Assembly (NCBI GenBank): GCA_033675545.1
Contig: JAWDGP010001382.1
Location: forward strand, 137,501-201,500
Source: Elysia crispata
Taxonomy: Eukaryota; Mollusca; Gastropoda; Plakobranchidae
Reading direction: 5' to 3'
Length of the DNA stretch: 64,000 bases
The notes below the pieces were generated by a model, which was not told where the DNA came from, made no database searches, and was given only the letters and a program-made list of their open reading frames with translations. Of the stretch, positions 1 through 27,821 are shown one piece after another. Each line of letters begins with the position of its first letter. Position 1 is the stretch's first letter. The position numbers and the translations under genes were made by a program.

Positions 1-1006
1 TTAAAAAAAAAAAAACCACTTCGAGCACAATAAAAAGATAATGACAAAGAGAGCTGAAAAGCTATAGCAACAGCAAAGAGAAAAAAAAAACACATTAGAG
101 GAATTTGCCTCAGTAATTTTTCAACACTGAATTGTAAAGTTTTAAGTTGTCTTTGGCTGGCATCAAAGAGAAGTAACACATGTATGTGAAGACAAAACAT
201 CATGAATGAGCTTATATTTATAAATACCCACTGTCATTCCTAGCTATGTGTTTTGGTGAGCAGAAGAGTTCCATTGAATGACAAAACTATATCAGGTCTA
301 AAAATACATTTTCCAATGCTATTATTTGTAAGTTTTATTATGTCTGGAGCATGTACAAAAAAAAAAAAAAAAGAAAGAAAAAAAAGAGAGACAGAGGAAT
401 AGGGCATGTCTTACTTTTAAAAAAGCAAAATATATTGCTTAACACTATTTTGTCAAAAGCATTTTCACACCAGTCTTTTGGCCTGGATAAACAAAGTTCA
501 CTGAGAGCAGAGCTCATCATAGTAGATCAGAATCAGCAAATCAGCAAAGGGTTATTTTTCTTCTCAGTTTTGATGACTACTCAGGCAATGGAAAAAATTA
601 GCACAAACAAAGGAAGAAGAAAAATAACAATGTCAGACAATTAAGCTAGGAATGCTTGACACAGAAGATTTCTTCATATGAACTAAGCTGCAGGATATCT
701 CAACTAAGATTTCCTGATTCAATGTGGTAAAGAATGAAATATTCAAAACATAACACTTTTGTTTCGAAGAATATTTAATTGTGTGGAATAGGTTTGTGTT
801 AGCTGTAACATTTTTTCAAATGTTAATATTTTTTTTTTACTTTATATAACTTTAAGCAAAATCAAAAACGTTATAAGTTGAAAGATTTTTTTGAAAGTGT
901 TTCATTTGGCTACTGAAAATGAAATCAAAAGAATTTTTAGGTCTAAAAATAAATAGGTACAGTCAGTGAACAGTAAAGTGAGAAATTCATTATTATTTTT
1001 TCTTAC
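1..1006 (-). other. Intron 2 of the ZFYVE26-like gene (partial)
   Basis: AT-rich sequence with A and T homopolymer runs (for example 359-372) and no exon-like segment with splice signals that I could support. It lies 3' of the donor at 1006 on the minus strand. Confidence 0.5.
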
Positions 1007-1097
1007 CTGATGGGATGTTTGAGGAGCAAGTTCTTTTAATTCTTGCAGGCACAGCCAAGACAGATGGTGTGGTGTTGGAACAGTTGATGATCCAAGA
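1007..1097 (-). CDS. ZFYVE26: Spastizin/ZFYVE26-like, second coding exon
   Basis: An internal minus-strand exon with a strong acceptor (cctctttactcag|TCTTGG, pyrimidine-rich) and a strong donor (CATCAG|GTAAG). It has 91 bases: one base completing the split Ser codon from the 5352-5575 exon, then 30 whole codons. The encoded stretch contains PTPHHLSWLCLQELKEL, which aligns with the P..VAWVWLLVLEKWL stretch of vertebrate ZFYVE26 right after the first-exon homology. Exact phase agreement with the previous exon supports both calls. A second frame through this exon is also open, so phase and homology decide. The gene continues off the left edge. Confidence 0.62.
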
Positions 1098-3706
1098 CTG
1101 AGTAAAGAGGATTATTTGTGTCATTTGATGAACTTTTGTAATCAAGTAAACGTAAGTCTGCATATTTCTTTCTATGCTTTTTTTTTTTCGTTTAGAAACT
1201 TAAGAAATGCATTTTAGGCCTTTATTTCCTTCTAACGATTGCTTAGACTTAGAGTTAGACCTTATATTCTTCTTATCTAGACTGATAATTGGAAAAGAAA
1301 AAAATGTATGACATATCTTTTTGGTATCATTGCAGTTATCGGCCCAACACACCCTCAGCTTTAAAATTGTATTTTTGTAAATGAATTTGATATGCTGAAC
1401 ACGAATATGAAGGCTTTATTCCACACCAATAAATAGTTTCAAGACATAAGCATTTTTGTGTTGCTATAAAATTCCATTGAACGTCAAGTTTTTATTTCGT
1501 CGCGAAACATTAAATTGTGAAGCCTAATGTGAGTTGGGCCGATATTTGCAAATTTACCTCTTTTTTTTCCAATGATCATAGAAAGGGATTGCTTTCTAGT
1601 GATACACAATGGATACTTCTGATTATCATACAGCATTATCAAACAAAGAACAATTTTAAAGTTAAAAAAAACCTGCCTCTTTAAATTGAAACCAGTGTTG
1701 TAGAAAGTGATTTGTTTCCTTTTACCAGGTCAGGAATTCAGGGTTACTAAAACTGAGTACTTCTTATTTTCTGTTGTCACGTTAGTAATATCAGAAGAAC
1801 ATGTTTATTTACAGGCATGTGATTGAAGAAGACAAGCAGAGTATCAATCATTTATTCTTTTATGAGAAGATTCATTACATAATCTTATCATCTTCATATG
1901 AAATTTCTATGAAAATAGGGACACTTTCTCTAGTTTCCAACTTCTTCCTTGTCTGCTGAGACAGTCTGGGAAGAATTGAGGCCTTAAGAGATTATCATGA
2001 TTATGCTTGAGTATTGTGTAAATTGGTTTGAAATCTTCCCTTTGGTCTCACAGTTCATGACGGACAATGCTCTTGGACCTAGATTTTACAGTTTAAAACT
2101 TTTGATGATTAAATGAAGACCTCCCACATATCTTTGCCTCCTATTTCCTAAAAACTTTTGTATAAAAAAATGACAAAATCCCATACCATTCAATTTACAA
2201 TAATGGCTTTCAATATATCTAGTTTGACTACAGGCCTTGGTAAATTTCTAAAATCCTCCAGCCCTGAGCAGATGATTAAATGACAAAAAGCTCCAAATCT
2301 TTGCCACAATTTCAACATGATCTTAAAAAAAAAATCATTTGGAATAGTACATCACTTAATTCATTACAAATTTCAATAATTGTGTCCGGTATATCTAGAT
2401 TTGGGTGCACACCTTGGTACACCTTTGGAGTCCATGACCTGAGCAAATGAAAAGGAAATCTTAGTTTTTATTAGTTCTTTTTATATAAATACATCATGCA
2501 AACTAAAATCAAGTCTCCAGCTTAGGTTTACAACAACTAACTCTAGTCTTACACACCCATTTAGTGTTGCCGTGACGATAACCTGGGCTCTGCAATGCCA
2601 TTAAATGTAAGGACTGAGGCTCCGAGCCAGGTGCTGCAGCACCGTTATTATTAGTGGTTCACTGGCGAGCCTGTCTGAGACTTCGTTATTTTCTAATCTC
2701 CCCATCTCATTACTCGGCAGAGTATATGAGATGGGGAGATTTATATCTTTTCTAAGAATATCAACCAATGAAAAGGTGACAATTTATCCTGTTCGAACTA
2801 CTGGGAGGCAATCCAGATCCTGTGATGTGTGTCTGTCGGAACTATGTTACGAGATGGGTACTTGAACTTGCAGTTGGGGACAAATGGGAAACATGCTTCC
2901 TTCGCATGTTGTTGTTGCAAAGACTAAAGACCAAATAAAAGAACTAGACAGCACATGATCCTTCCTTTCCCCCACCCCACCTTCCACCCTCAATACAGAG
3001 ACCTGACAAAGACGGCATGTGGATTGCAACTAGTAGTGGTGTTTGATATAACGTAACGTGATTGGCCAGTTATTGTAATAACATAAGATTAAGACCGCAC
3101 AAAACTCTTGTTACTGTAAAGCTGTTACTGAGTAAGAAAGAGAGGAGTTTACTGAGGTGTAAAGAAAGGCATGAGCTGATGGCATGGTGTGTGTAGGGTA
3201 TCAAGCCTTTGTTGTTGGTGATTTTGATATGCTGTCAGCTGTCACTGTGTGTTCAATGGCAGGACAGCATAGTTTGAAGTTCAGATTGTTGAATGAGTTT
3301 TTTACTTGATGTCTCCTAAGTTGTTGGAGATGATGATTATGGAAGCGCCTGACAAGCCTCAAGGGCGGACCTTGCTGTTTGGTCTGATTGCCTTCTTTCT
3401 TCTCTACTGTCTCACTTATCACCACACCCCACTCTCTGTGCTTAGTTATAGAACTCCATTGTACGCGAATTTAGTTGCATCTGTATAGCTACATACATGT
3501 ATGCAGTTTCTTTGAACAAAAGGACTTCGCATTGACTCTTGAGCTTTGATGGCAGACCAAACTAAACTACATGGTTTGCTTGTTCTAAATGAGTTAAAAT
3601 CTTTTCCCACTTAGTACTCATCCCTGCCATCCCCCTCTGTCTCACACACACACTAAATTATGTATGTGCTCTATTTTCAGAGCAAATCCAATCTTTTATC
3701 AAAGGT
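1098..3706 (-). other. Intron 1 of the ZFYVE26-like gene, left part
   Basis: About 2.6 kb of AT-rich intron with no supported coding segment. The only ordered structure is the hairpin at 2695-2741. Its right end meets the target-site duplication of the LINE insertion. Confidence 0.5.
2695..2741. repeat. Near-perfect inverted repeat (hairpin)
   Basis: AATCTCCCCATCTCAT (2695-2710) is exactly complementary to ATGAGATGGGGAGATT (2726-2741). Inside these arms TACTC pairs with GAGTA around a GGCA loop, with one unpaired T. The whole is a 21-bp stem with a four-base loop inside an intron. The flanks do not extend the pairing, so it is shorter than a usual microRNA precursor. Confidence 0.85.
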
Positions 3707-3716
3707 ATTGTTAATT
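3707..3716. repeat. Left target-site duplication of the LINE insertion
   Basis: ATTGTTAATT, identical to 5010-5019, immediately outside the left end of the inverted LINE segment. Confidence 0.75.
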
Positions 3717-4263
3717 TTTTTTCATTTCTGTCCAGTATTGTATATTCTGTTTTATCGACATTAACTTCAAGATTGTATCTTTTTAGAACCCTCTGTATCT
3801 GTGCTACGTCTATTCTCTCTCGTGCTATGAAGTCCACATCATCTGCATATGCTATTTCATTGGGAAGAGTCTTTTCGGATTCAGGAAGTATCGGTCTGAC
3901 TTCTTTGAGAGCATTTTCAAGATATACCACAAACAGGATTGGGCTAAGGCTATCTCCTTGAGGTGTGCCTATATTACTTGTAAATTTCTTTTCCTCTTTT
4001 GTTCCTCCTATTCTTATATTTAGGCAGGTGTTGCTTAGAAGGAACCGCACTAATCTCAGCTTGTCTTCTTCGATGATGGTTTCGAGTATGTTAAGGAGGG
4101 TTGCTCTGTCTATTGTGTCGAAAGCTGCTGACATATCTATCCCAGTAATTGTTATGTTTATCTTTTCTTGTAGTGTCTTTGCGGCCAGCCATTTGTGTGT
4201 CCATGCTACGTCTGCTGTACTTCTATTTGGACGAAAACCGCTTTGACTATGAGAGATGTATTT
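3717..4263 (-). pseudogene. Reverse transcriptase core of the inverted LINE segment
   Basis: This segment is open for the whole 547 bases on the minus strand. It shows the standard LINE reverse-transcriptase motifs in order: SQSGFRPNRSTADVAWTHKW, then motif A (DMSAAFDTID), motif B (GTPQGDSLSPILF) and motif C with the catalytic aspartates (YADDVDF). It ends near VDKTEYTILDRNE. There is no start, no endonuclease domain and no 3' part, so it cannot make a complete protein. The lack of internal stops suggests a fairly recent insertion. The clade was not determined. Confidence 0.88.
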
Positions 4264-4267
4264 TTCT

Positions 4268-5001
4268 ACAGATACAGAGGGTTCTAAAAAGAGACAATCT
4301 TGAAGTTAATGTCGATAAAACAGAATATACAATACTGGACAGAAATTAAAAAAGCTGGAAAAACACTAAAAAAGTCGGAACCCTAATTGGAGGATGTGCA
4401 GAGAAGAAAGCAACTGTCCACCGCAGCCCTAGCCAAATTACAGGACGTGTGAGTAAGAGGCGATAAACTTAAGAAGAAAACAAAACTGAAGCTGTATAGA
4501 GCACTTGTCAAATCTGTTTTAACTTACAATTGTTCTACGTGGGCACTAACACAAGCTGAAGAAAAGAAATTGGATGCGTTTCACAGAAAACAGCTGAAGC
4601 GGGTTGTTGGGATAAGATACCCAGTAAAGATAACAAACAAGGCTCTCTACAAGCAATGCAATGAACGCCCGCTTTCACTGTATGTTTTGGAAAACAGATG
4701 GCGTTTGTTCGGACATATACTGCGACGCGACAGAGAAATCCCAGCCAATAAAGCCATGGAAGGATTCTTTATCCCACAAGGGGACAAATACAGGGGAAGA
4801 CCAATCACTACCTTGCCAGTGGTCTTGAACAACGACTTGTCCCGATTAGAAAGTAATACTTATGGTCTTAAAACCTTCAAAGACATTGAAAACCTGAAAA
4901 AGATCGCAGAACAGAGGGATCAGTGGAGGATACTATGCACAGGAATACAAATGGCAGCCGAGGCGTTGCAGTCTGACGACTACGATGCGGAACGGCGATA
5001 A
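4268..5001 (+). pseudogene. C-terminal part of LINE reverse transcriptase, sense segment
   Basis: This starts inside the duplicated stretch (QRVLKRDNLEVNVDKTEYT) and continues downstream of the polymerase motifs. A G-to-T change makes a stop at 4347-4349 where the inverted copy has Glu. At least one frame change follows around 4440-4460. From about 4510 one frame is open to TAA at 4999-5001, with the typical LINE thumb and post-RT region (LTYNCSTWALTQAEEKKLD, LENRWRLFGHILRRD, RDQWRILC). It is a dead fragment of the same insertion as the inverted part. Confidence 0.82.
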
Positions 5002-5009
5002 GTCAAGTC

Positions 5010-5019
5010 ATTGTTAATT
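5010..5019. repeat. Right target-site duplication of the LINE insertion
   Basis: ATTGTTAATT, identical to 3707-3716, immediately after the AAGTCAAGTC end of the LINE. Confidence 0.75.
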
Positions 5020-5351
5020 ACTGTAAACTGAAATTATCACATCCAATCAACCTCTCTTAAACTCATTAGAATCATTTTAAAAAAGTTGTCACGTTTGAAA
5101 AAATAAAAGTAACTTATAATTTGTTTTGACAACAAAAGTCTTATCTAGACGCTTTGTTAAAATGCAATATACACACAGCACCAACACAGGTAATCTGCTC
5201 TGCCACATGCCAAGTCCAGAAGCTAACTGGCCGTGGCAACAGTAGCCTACAGTTTTCCACCCTCCTGTGAGTAACCATGTTGGCAGGACATCAGTTAATT
5301 CTAAAACTAATAAGACTAAAGTGAACACATAAAACAAAAGCATAAAATTAC
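5020..5351 (-). other. Intron 1 of the ZFYVE26-like gene, right part
   Basis: An AT-rich stretch between the LINE and the donor of the first coding exon. A hydrophobic reading on the minus strand exists, but the exon frame meets TAA directly after the donor, so it is treated as intron. Confidence 0.5.
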
Positions 5352-5575
5352 CTTTGCGAGAAAGGAAACTTGATGATTTTTAAAAGAATATCAAATACAT
5401 TTCCTCCAGAGATATTGCTCTGCTTCTTCAGAGAAATGATGCAGGTTCTGGCCAATTCCCATTGTCCAATGAAAATGTTGTTACAGAATGATTTTAATAG
5501 CTGATTTTGTGTTTCAAGCACTTTGTTTTGTATTATTTCAGATACAACCTTTTGGACGGTGTCTTTTGGATCCAT
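5352..5575 (-). CDS. ZFYVE26: Spastizin/ZFYVE26-like, first coding exon
   Basis: ZFYVE26 (spastizin) is a very large FYVE-domain protein acting on late endosomes and lysosomes, in autophagic lysosome reformation and with the AP-5/spatacsin complex. This exon starts at ATG (5575) and gives 74 residues plus two bases. The segment with Q-L-x-x-F-C, then G-Q-WELA-x-x-C, then FDILLKIIKFP matches the known N-terminus of vertebrate ZFYVE26 (QL..FC...G.WELA..C...EDIL). The donor reads CGCAAAG|GTAATT at 5352/5351. Phase 2 at this donor matches the exon at 1007-1097, and the joined codon is Ser. No FYVE domain is visible because it lies far downstream, beyond the window start. NEK2 lies head-to-head on the other strand. 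The assignment rests on remembered family similarity, not on an alignment. Confidence 0.72.
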
Positions 5576-5730
5576 TTTCTTAACCTAAGATCATAAAGCT
5601 AGATCTATATGCAGATTATTCAGGGGTATAGATTATTATTTCAGCATAGTAGGTCTAATTCAACCAGACAAAGATAAATCAGAAGAGATCATCAGAAATG
5701 TCTTGGAGGTGGATAAACTAAAGTCATGGA

Positions 5731-5815
5731 CGTCGCCATTTTGTTCTTTTTGTATCACGTGCCTACACTTATTTGTGTCCAAATTTGTCGAAGGCTGAAC
5801 AGACAGCCAATCAAA
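5731..5815 (-). promoter_or_regulatory. Promoter-like patch upstream of ZFYVE26
   Basis: About 160-240 bp upstream of the ZFYVE26 ATG. On the minus strand it holds CAAAATGGCG (YY1-type site, about 5734-5743) and CACGTG (E-box, 5756-5761). A CCAAT sequence lies on the plus strand near 5809. YY1 sites near the start site and CCAAT boxes are common in housekeeping promoters. The start site was not located and function is inferred from motifs only. Confidence 0.35.
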
Positions 5816-6168
5816 TGCAACATATCACAGTGGAATGGTCGTTACCCGGATATCTTCTCCCATAAAACTAAAGGCTCCGTGGATTCGAATCGCATCCATT
5901 TTATCAGATACTGTGCAAAACTTTCGGACTTAACTTCTCAAAGAGCCACTAAACACATTTCTTATAGTTTTTTTTTTTAAATGATTATGATACGTGAGTT
6001 ACTGAAGAATTAGTATGGTGCAAGATGCTGCTTCCGTAGCTGCTGTTTAAAATTATCTATTTTTACGACGGCGATGCTAGTGGCAGATGTTGACGATTAT
6101 GATGTAAAATGGTGAATAGCAGAGAGTGGAGAAAAATCGACAGTTATAACGAGAGAGAGAGAGAACTG

Positions 6169-6252
<84 letters not shown>

Positions 6253-7852
6253 TGGTGGTGGTAGAGGCGGCGGTGGTGGAGGTGGTGATGGTGGTGATGA
6301 TGATGATCAGAACAGATTGAAACTACGAGTGATACGTCTAAACGCTATGGAGTGCCATTGGATGTAGCTTAGATTCATGGTGGCATCCATGTCTCCGTTA
6401 AAATGACTTAATGTTTATAGCGGACGCTTATTTTTGTTTTGTATTGCTGATTTTTTTCAGCTCTTTGATTTTATTTATTAGCTGTATGAGTCAAAAGAGC
6501 ACAGGAAAGTAGGATTGTATATGAAGAATCCAGTGACCGAATGCCAAATAATTATTCTAATCAGTAACAGCATGGATTATTTTGTTATTATAGGACACTG
6601 AGCATGGTCATAGAGCTTTACATAAATCGTTATTACTCCACTGGAAATTTTTCAGTCGCTCAATGACTTCTATTTTGTATCGTCTACCTATGAATACAAT
6701 TTATTCTATCCCACATGATTAGTAGCAGTTGCAACTAACTAAATAGATGTCAAAATTGCGTCACTGGAGAGATTTTTCAAAACTAAACAACTTAAGCATG
6801 ATGATCCGTGTCATTTTGGATTAAACTCTAATCACATATTTTTATTTATTTAATTTTATGTCTTTTCACTTCTACAACTTCCAGTATCAGATCACACTTA
6901 AAAGCAACCAAGTTTTCAAATCTTATTCAGATATAACAATTAAAAAAAAAGGAACCATTTTTCCCTTAATAGTCCACCGATCTAAAAAAAAAACTATGTT
7001 GCTGAGAGGTCGCCATGGAATCGTAATACGCCCTCAAATACGGTGTGGAGAGGCGATGAGGCATGTTTAAGGCCCGCGTATATTTGCTTCAGATTTTGAT
7101 TAAGATCGAGATTTCTGAAAAGCATAGACTAATGTGTACTTAAAAAAATAAATAAATGAAAAGTTAACCACCCAAGATAAACCGGTTAGTTTGGTTGCAA
7201 GTCGTGACTCAAGACTCGGTCAAATCGTTTATCCTAGTGGAAATATAACCGAAAATCGGCTACAAACCAGAGCGAAATTTAAAGATGGCACCTGCGATAC
7301 TATGTAAACAATATGATATCTTCCTTAGTACTTCGCCTGCTCACTGTGGTGTCAGCTATCATTTAAATCTATTAAGTAGATCTGGAGCTGTTTTTTTTTG
7401 TACATAATTGATTTATGCGACCTCTCATAGTTTGTAAGGACTCAGAAAAGCCGTGAATTAGCTTTGAATTTCAATCTATCAAATAATATCGAATATTAGC
7501 GTGTCCAAACTCGTACTGGTGTAATTGGCAACTTGAAGGTAGCCTACAGCATATATATCCAGATGTCCAAGTAACCAGCGCTTCAAGTTTGATTAATCTG
7601 TAGTGCAAGTATTTATACTTTAAATGGACCCACGAAAACAAGGTTTGATGTAGAATCACTAGAAATAAATCTACCACAAAATGATGATGGAAGATGCCCT
7701 GTCGCGTAATGTCAAAGTGAACGCTCCAAGTCTAATTATATATATAATTTAATTTGATAGTTTTGTGTTTCATAAAGTTATACAACTCCTGGAATTCCTT
7801 TAAAAATGCAGGCATAATTTTTTGATTTATGATTCTGTATTAAAAGAAAAAA
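5816..7852. other. Intergenic region between the divergent ZFYVE26 and NEK2-side genes
   Basis: Non-coding as far as I can see. It contains a compound GA/AAT/GAT microsatellite at 6151-6309. The short open readings have no splice support or recognisable product. Confidence 0.5.
6151..6309. repeat. Compound microsatellite (GA)n-(AAT)n-(GAT)n-(GGT)n
   Basis: GA repeats (6151-6164), about 17 AAT units (6169-6220), about 11 GAT units (6220-6252), then a degenerate GGT/GAT tract to about 6309. Confidence 0.95.
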
Positions 7853-8079
7853 ATGCCTGAGATGGATAGACCGGACATTGTTCAACAAACTGTTACCCCA
7901 AAAGACACGGAAAATTCAAGATTGGTTAAATATCAATATGATATCAACGACAATCTACGAAATAACCGCCCTGGAATTGTTAAACCAAAATGTACATATG
8001 ATGTTGACAATCTACCAGAAAATGTGGAGCAGGTCATGAAGACAAAAGATGAAAAGAGTCCATTAGTTTCTTTGAAAAC
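7853..8079 (+). CDS. Candidate first coding exon, unknown protein
   Basis: ATG at 7853 opens 75 codons plus two bases, ending at a good donor (GAAAAC|GTAAGT). The product is hydrophilic and has two similar segments: RPDIV..., later YDINDNL, and RPGIV..., later YDVDNLPENVEQ. That suggests a real repeated protein rather than random sequence. No family was recognised and no next exon was found. If spliced to the acceptor-like site before NEK2 exon 1 (CTTTGAG|AAAAGG at 9060/9061), the frame ends soon after and would be an upstream ORF overlapping the NEK2 start. It could also be the first exon of another gene, or chance. Confidence 0.35.
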
Positions 8080-9060
8080 GTAAGTCTATATTTATATGTA
8101 ATTGTAAGGCAATATCTGGAAGTGCACAAATATATTTTCATTGAAACAGTGACTCTTCTCTGATATTAAATCCTCATTTAAGTTGTGTTGAAATTGAATA
8201 GCCGTGTATATTACAATTTAGCTGCCCTCATTAAAAACATTTTTTTACTGGGACAAAACCCAAAAAATCTTGCTGTATCTGAAAATTTTTATCTGAATTG
8301 AAATTGATGGGTTTCTCAAGGTTGGAAGCATCTTTCTAATGGGGTCATAATGGAAAAGGGAGGTGGGGGGGGACAGTCCATTAAAGTTTATAGGCTTGTT
8401 TCATCAAATGTCTTTTAAGCATTCCCAAAAATTTCATCTTAACTTGATTTACCTTGTTTTTTTCTCCTAAAAGTCATGTACTGCTCCTGCCCTCTGAAAC
8501 TGTACAGCATTTACAGGCAAATCTCTTCTTTAACATTGAAGTTTTAATGCTTTTGTGTTCAAACACTTTTATTTGAATAATTCTTTAAAAAAAGAGGTAA
8601 GACAAAATATTTCAACCTTAAGTTTCCAAGAATTTTTAATTTTGTAGAAGAAAAATCTCACTCCTAAATTTGTTCAGTGTATAATTAGAAAACATAATTT
8701 TATACATAAATGTAACTTTCGTCCAGCACAGTTGAGCTGGATGTCACCTTTTTCACTTTCAAAGCTTAAGAAGGTTTTTTTTGAAAGTATGTTGCTCATT
8801 GAAAACAATTATCGATCAAATTCTTTGCAGGATTTTTTTTTAAATAATAAAACTGTGGAAAAGGCTTCAGACTTTTAAATGCTGCTTTCCCAAAATCAAT
8901 CATTAATTGACTCATTTGGCCTGATTGCAAAAGAGATTGTCACATTTTAAGCTTAATGACTCTTTTTTTTTTTTTTAAATCAATATTTATCAGGAAGGTT
9001 AATATGTGATCTGGAGGGCATTTCTTTTGCATTGTGTGTACAAATTTTTTTTTCTTTGAG
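8080..9060 (+). other. Region before NEK2 exon 1 (intron or intergenic)
   Basis: AT-rich, with no supported exon. It ends in a T-rich tract and CTTTGAG that could be the 3' splice site for the first NEK2 coding exon, so NEK2 may have a non-coding upstream exon. Confidence 0.4.
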
Positions 9061-9072
9061 AAAAGGCCAAGA

Positions 9073-27259
<18,187 letters not shown>

Positions 27260-27815
27260 GTGACATGGACCCTATGTATATAACTCATTGTTTCTTTGTG
27301 CATTTAGCTGGAAGAAGTCAAGCTAATATGATCAAACAAAAAATTTGGTATACATTTTTTAAACTTCAGGCTAAAATTCATAAACTATACTTCAATACAA
27401 TCTTCATTGAAAAGTTTATTATATTTATGCATTTTGCATCTGGTGTAGAAACTGTACATGTAATTAGGAATTGCAAATTCTTGAACATCTTCCACAAACA
27501 CCAATATCCATTTCTTGTAGTGATGGGGTACTGCTCACATCAATAAGAACATTTCTAAAGTCTCAGAATTCACTTGAACTGCCTGATATTAATTTTTTTT
27601 CTCCATGAAATGGGACCTATCAACTAACTGAAGGGAAAACTGCTTTTTTTATTTACCTCTCCATGAATCTAAGTATATTACATATCAGTCTAACTGCCAT
27701 TGAAAATGTGACACCAAATTTAAAAGGTGCCATGTATGATAAATTTAAGTTATTATCATCCTTGGCCATACATTATTTTTGCCGGTACATTCTATTTTAT
27801 CCAAACTTGAAGCAT

Positions 27816-27821
27816 AATAAA
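27816..27821 (+). promoter_or_regulatory. Possible NEK2 poly(A) signal
   Basis: AATAAA about 560 bases after the NEK2 stop. AT-rich sequence makes chance matches common, so this is only a candidate. Confidence 0.3.

Larger units (their letters stand above)
3717..5009 (+). mobile_element. LINE (non-LTR retrotransposon) fragment with twin-primed inversion
   Basis: A truncated non-LTR element made of two parts. The left part (3717 to about 4263) carries the reverse-transcriptase core on the minus strand. The right part (about 4268-5009) carries the downstream end on the plus strand. About 80 bp are present in both parts as an inverted duplication (about 3717-3803 and 4268-4353), almost identical between copies. 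The element ends in ATAAGTCAAGTC, a short AAGTC repeat. ATTGTTAATT directly flanks both sides (3707-3716 and 5010-5019). This order, with the farther-downstream end of the inverted part outermost and its 5' end at the inner junction, is what twin priming during LINE integration produces. Confidence 0.85.

Noticed and set aside
2726..2760. Helitron 3' terminus (hairpin plus CTAA)
   Set aside because: The base after CTAA is G rather than T and no Helitron 5' end or protein was seen.
5089..5343. 84-codon hydrophobic minus-strand frame
   Set aside because: It lies directly behind the ZFYVE26 donor inside the intron; the exon frame ends at once if the intron is retained.
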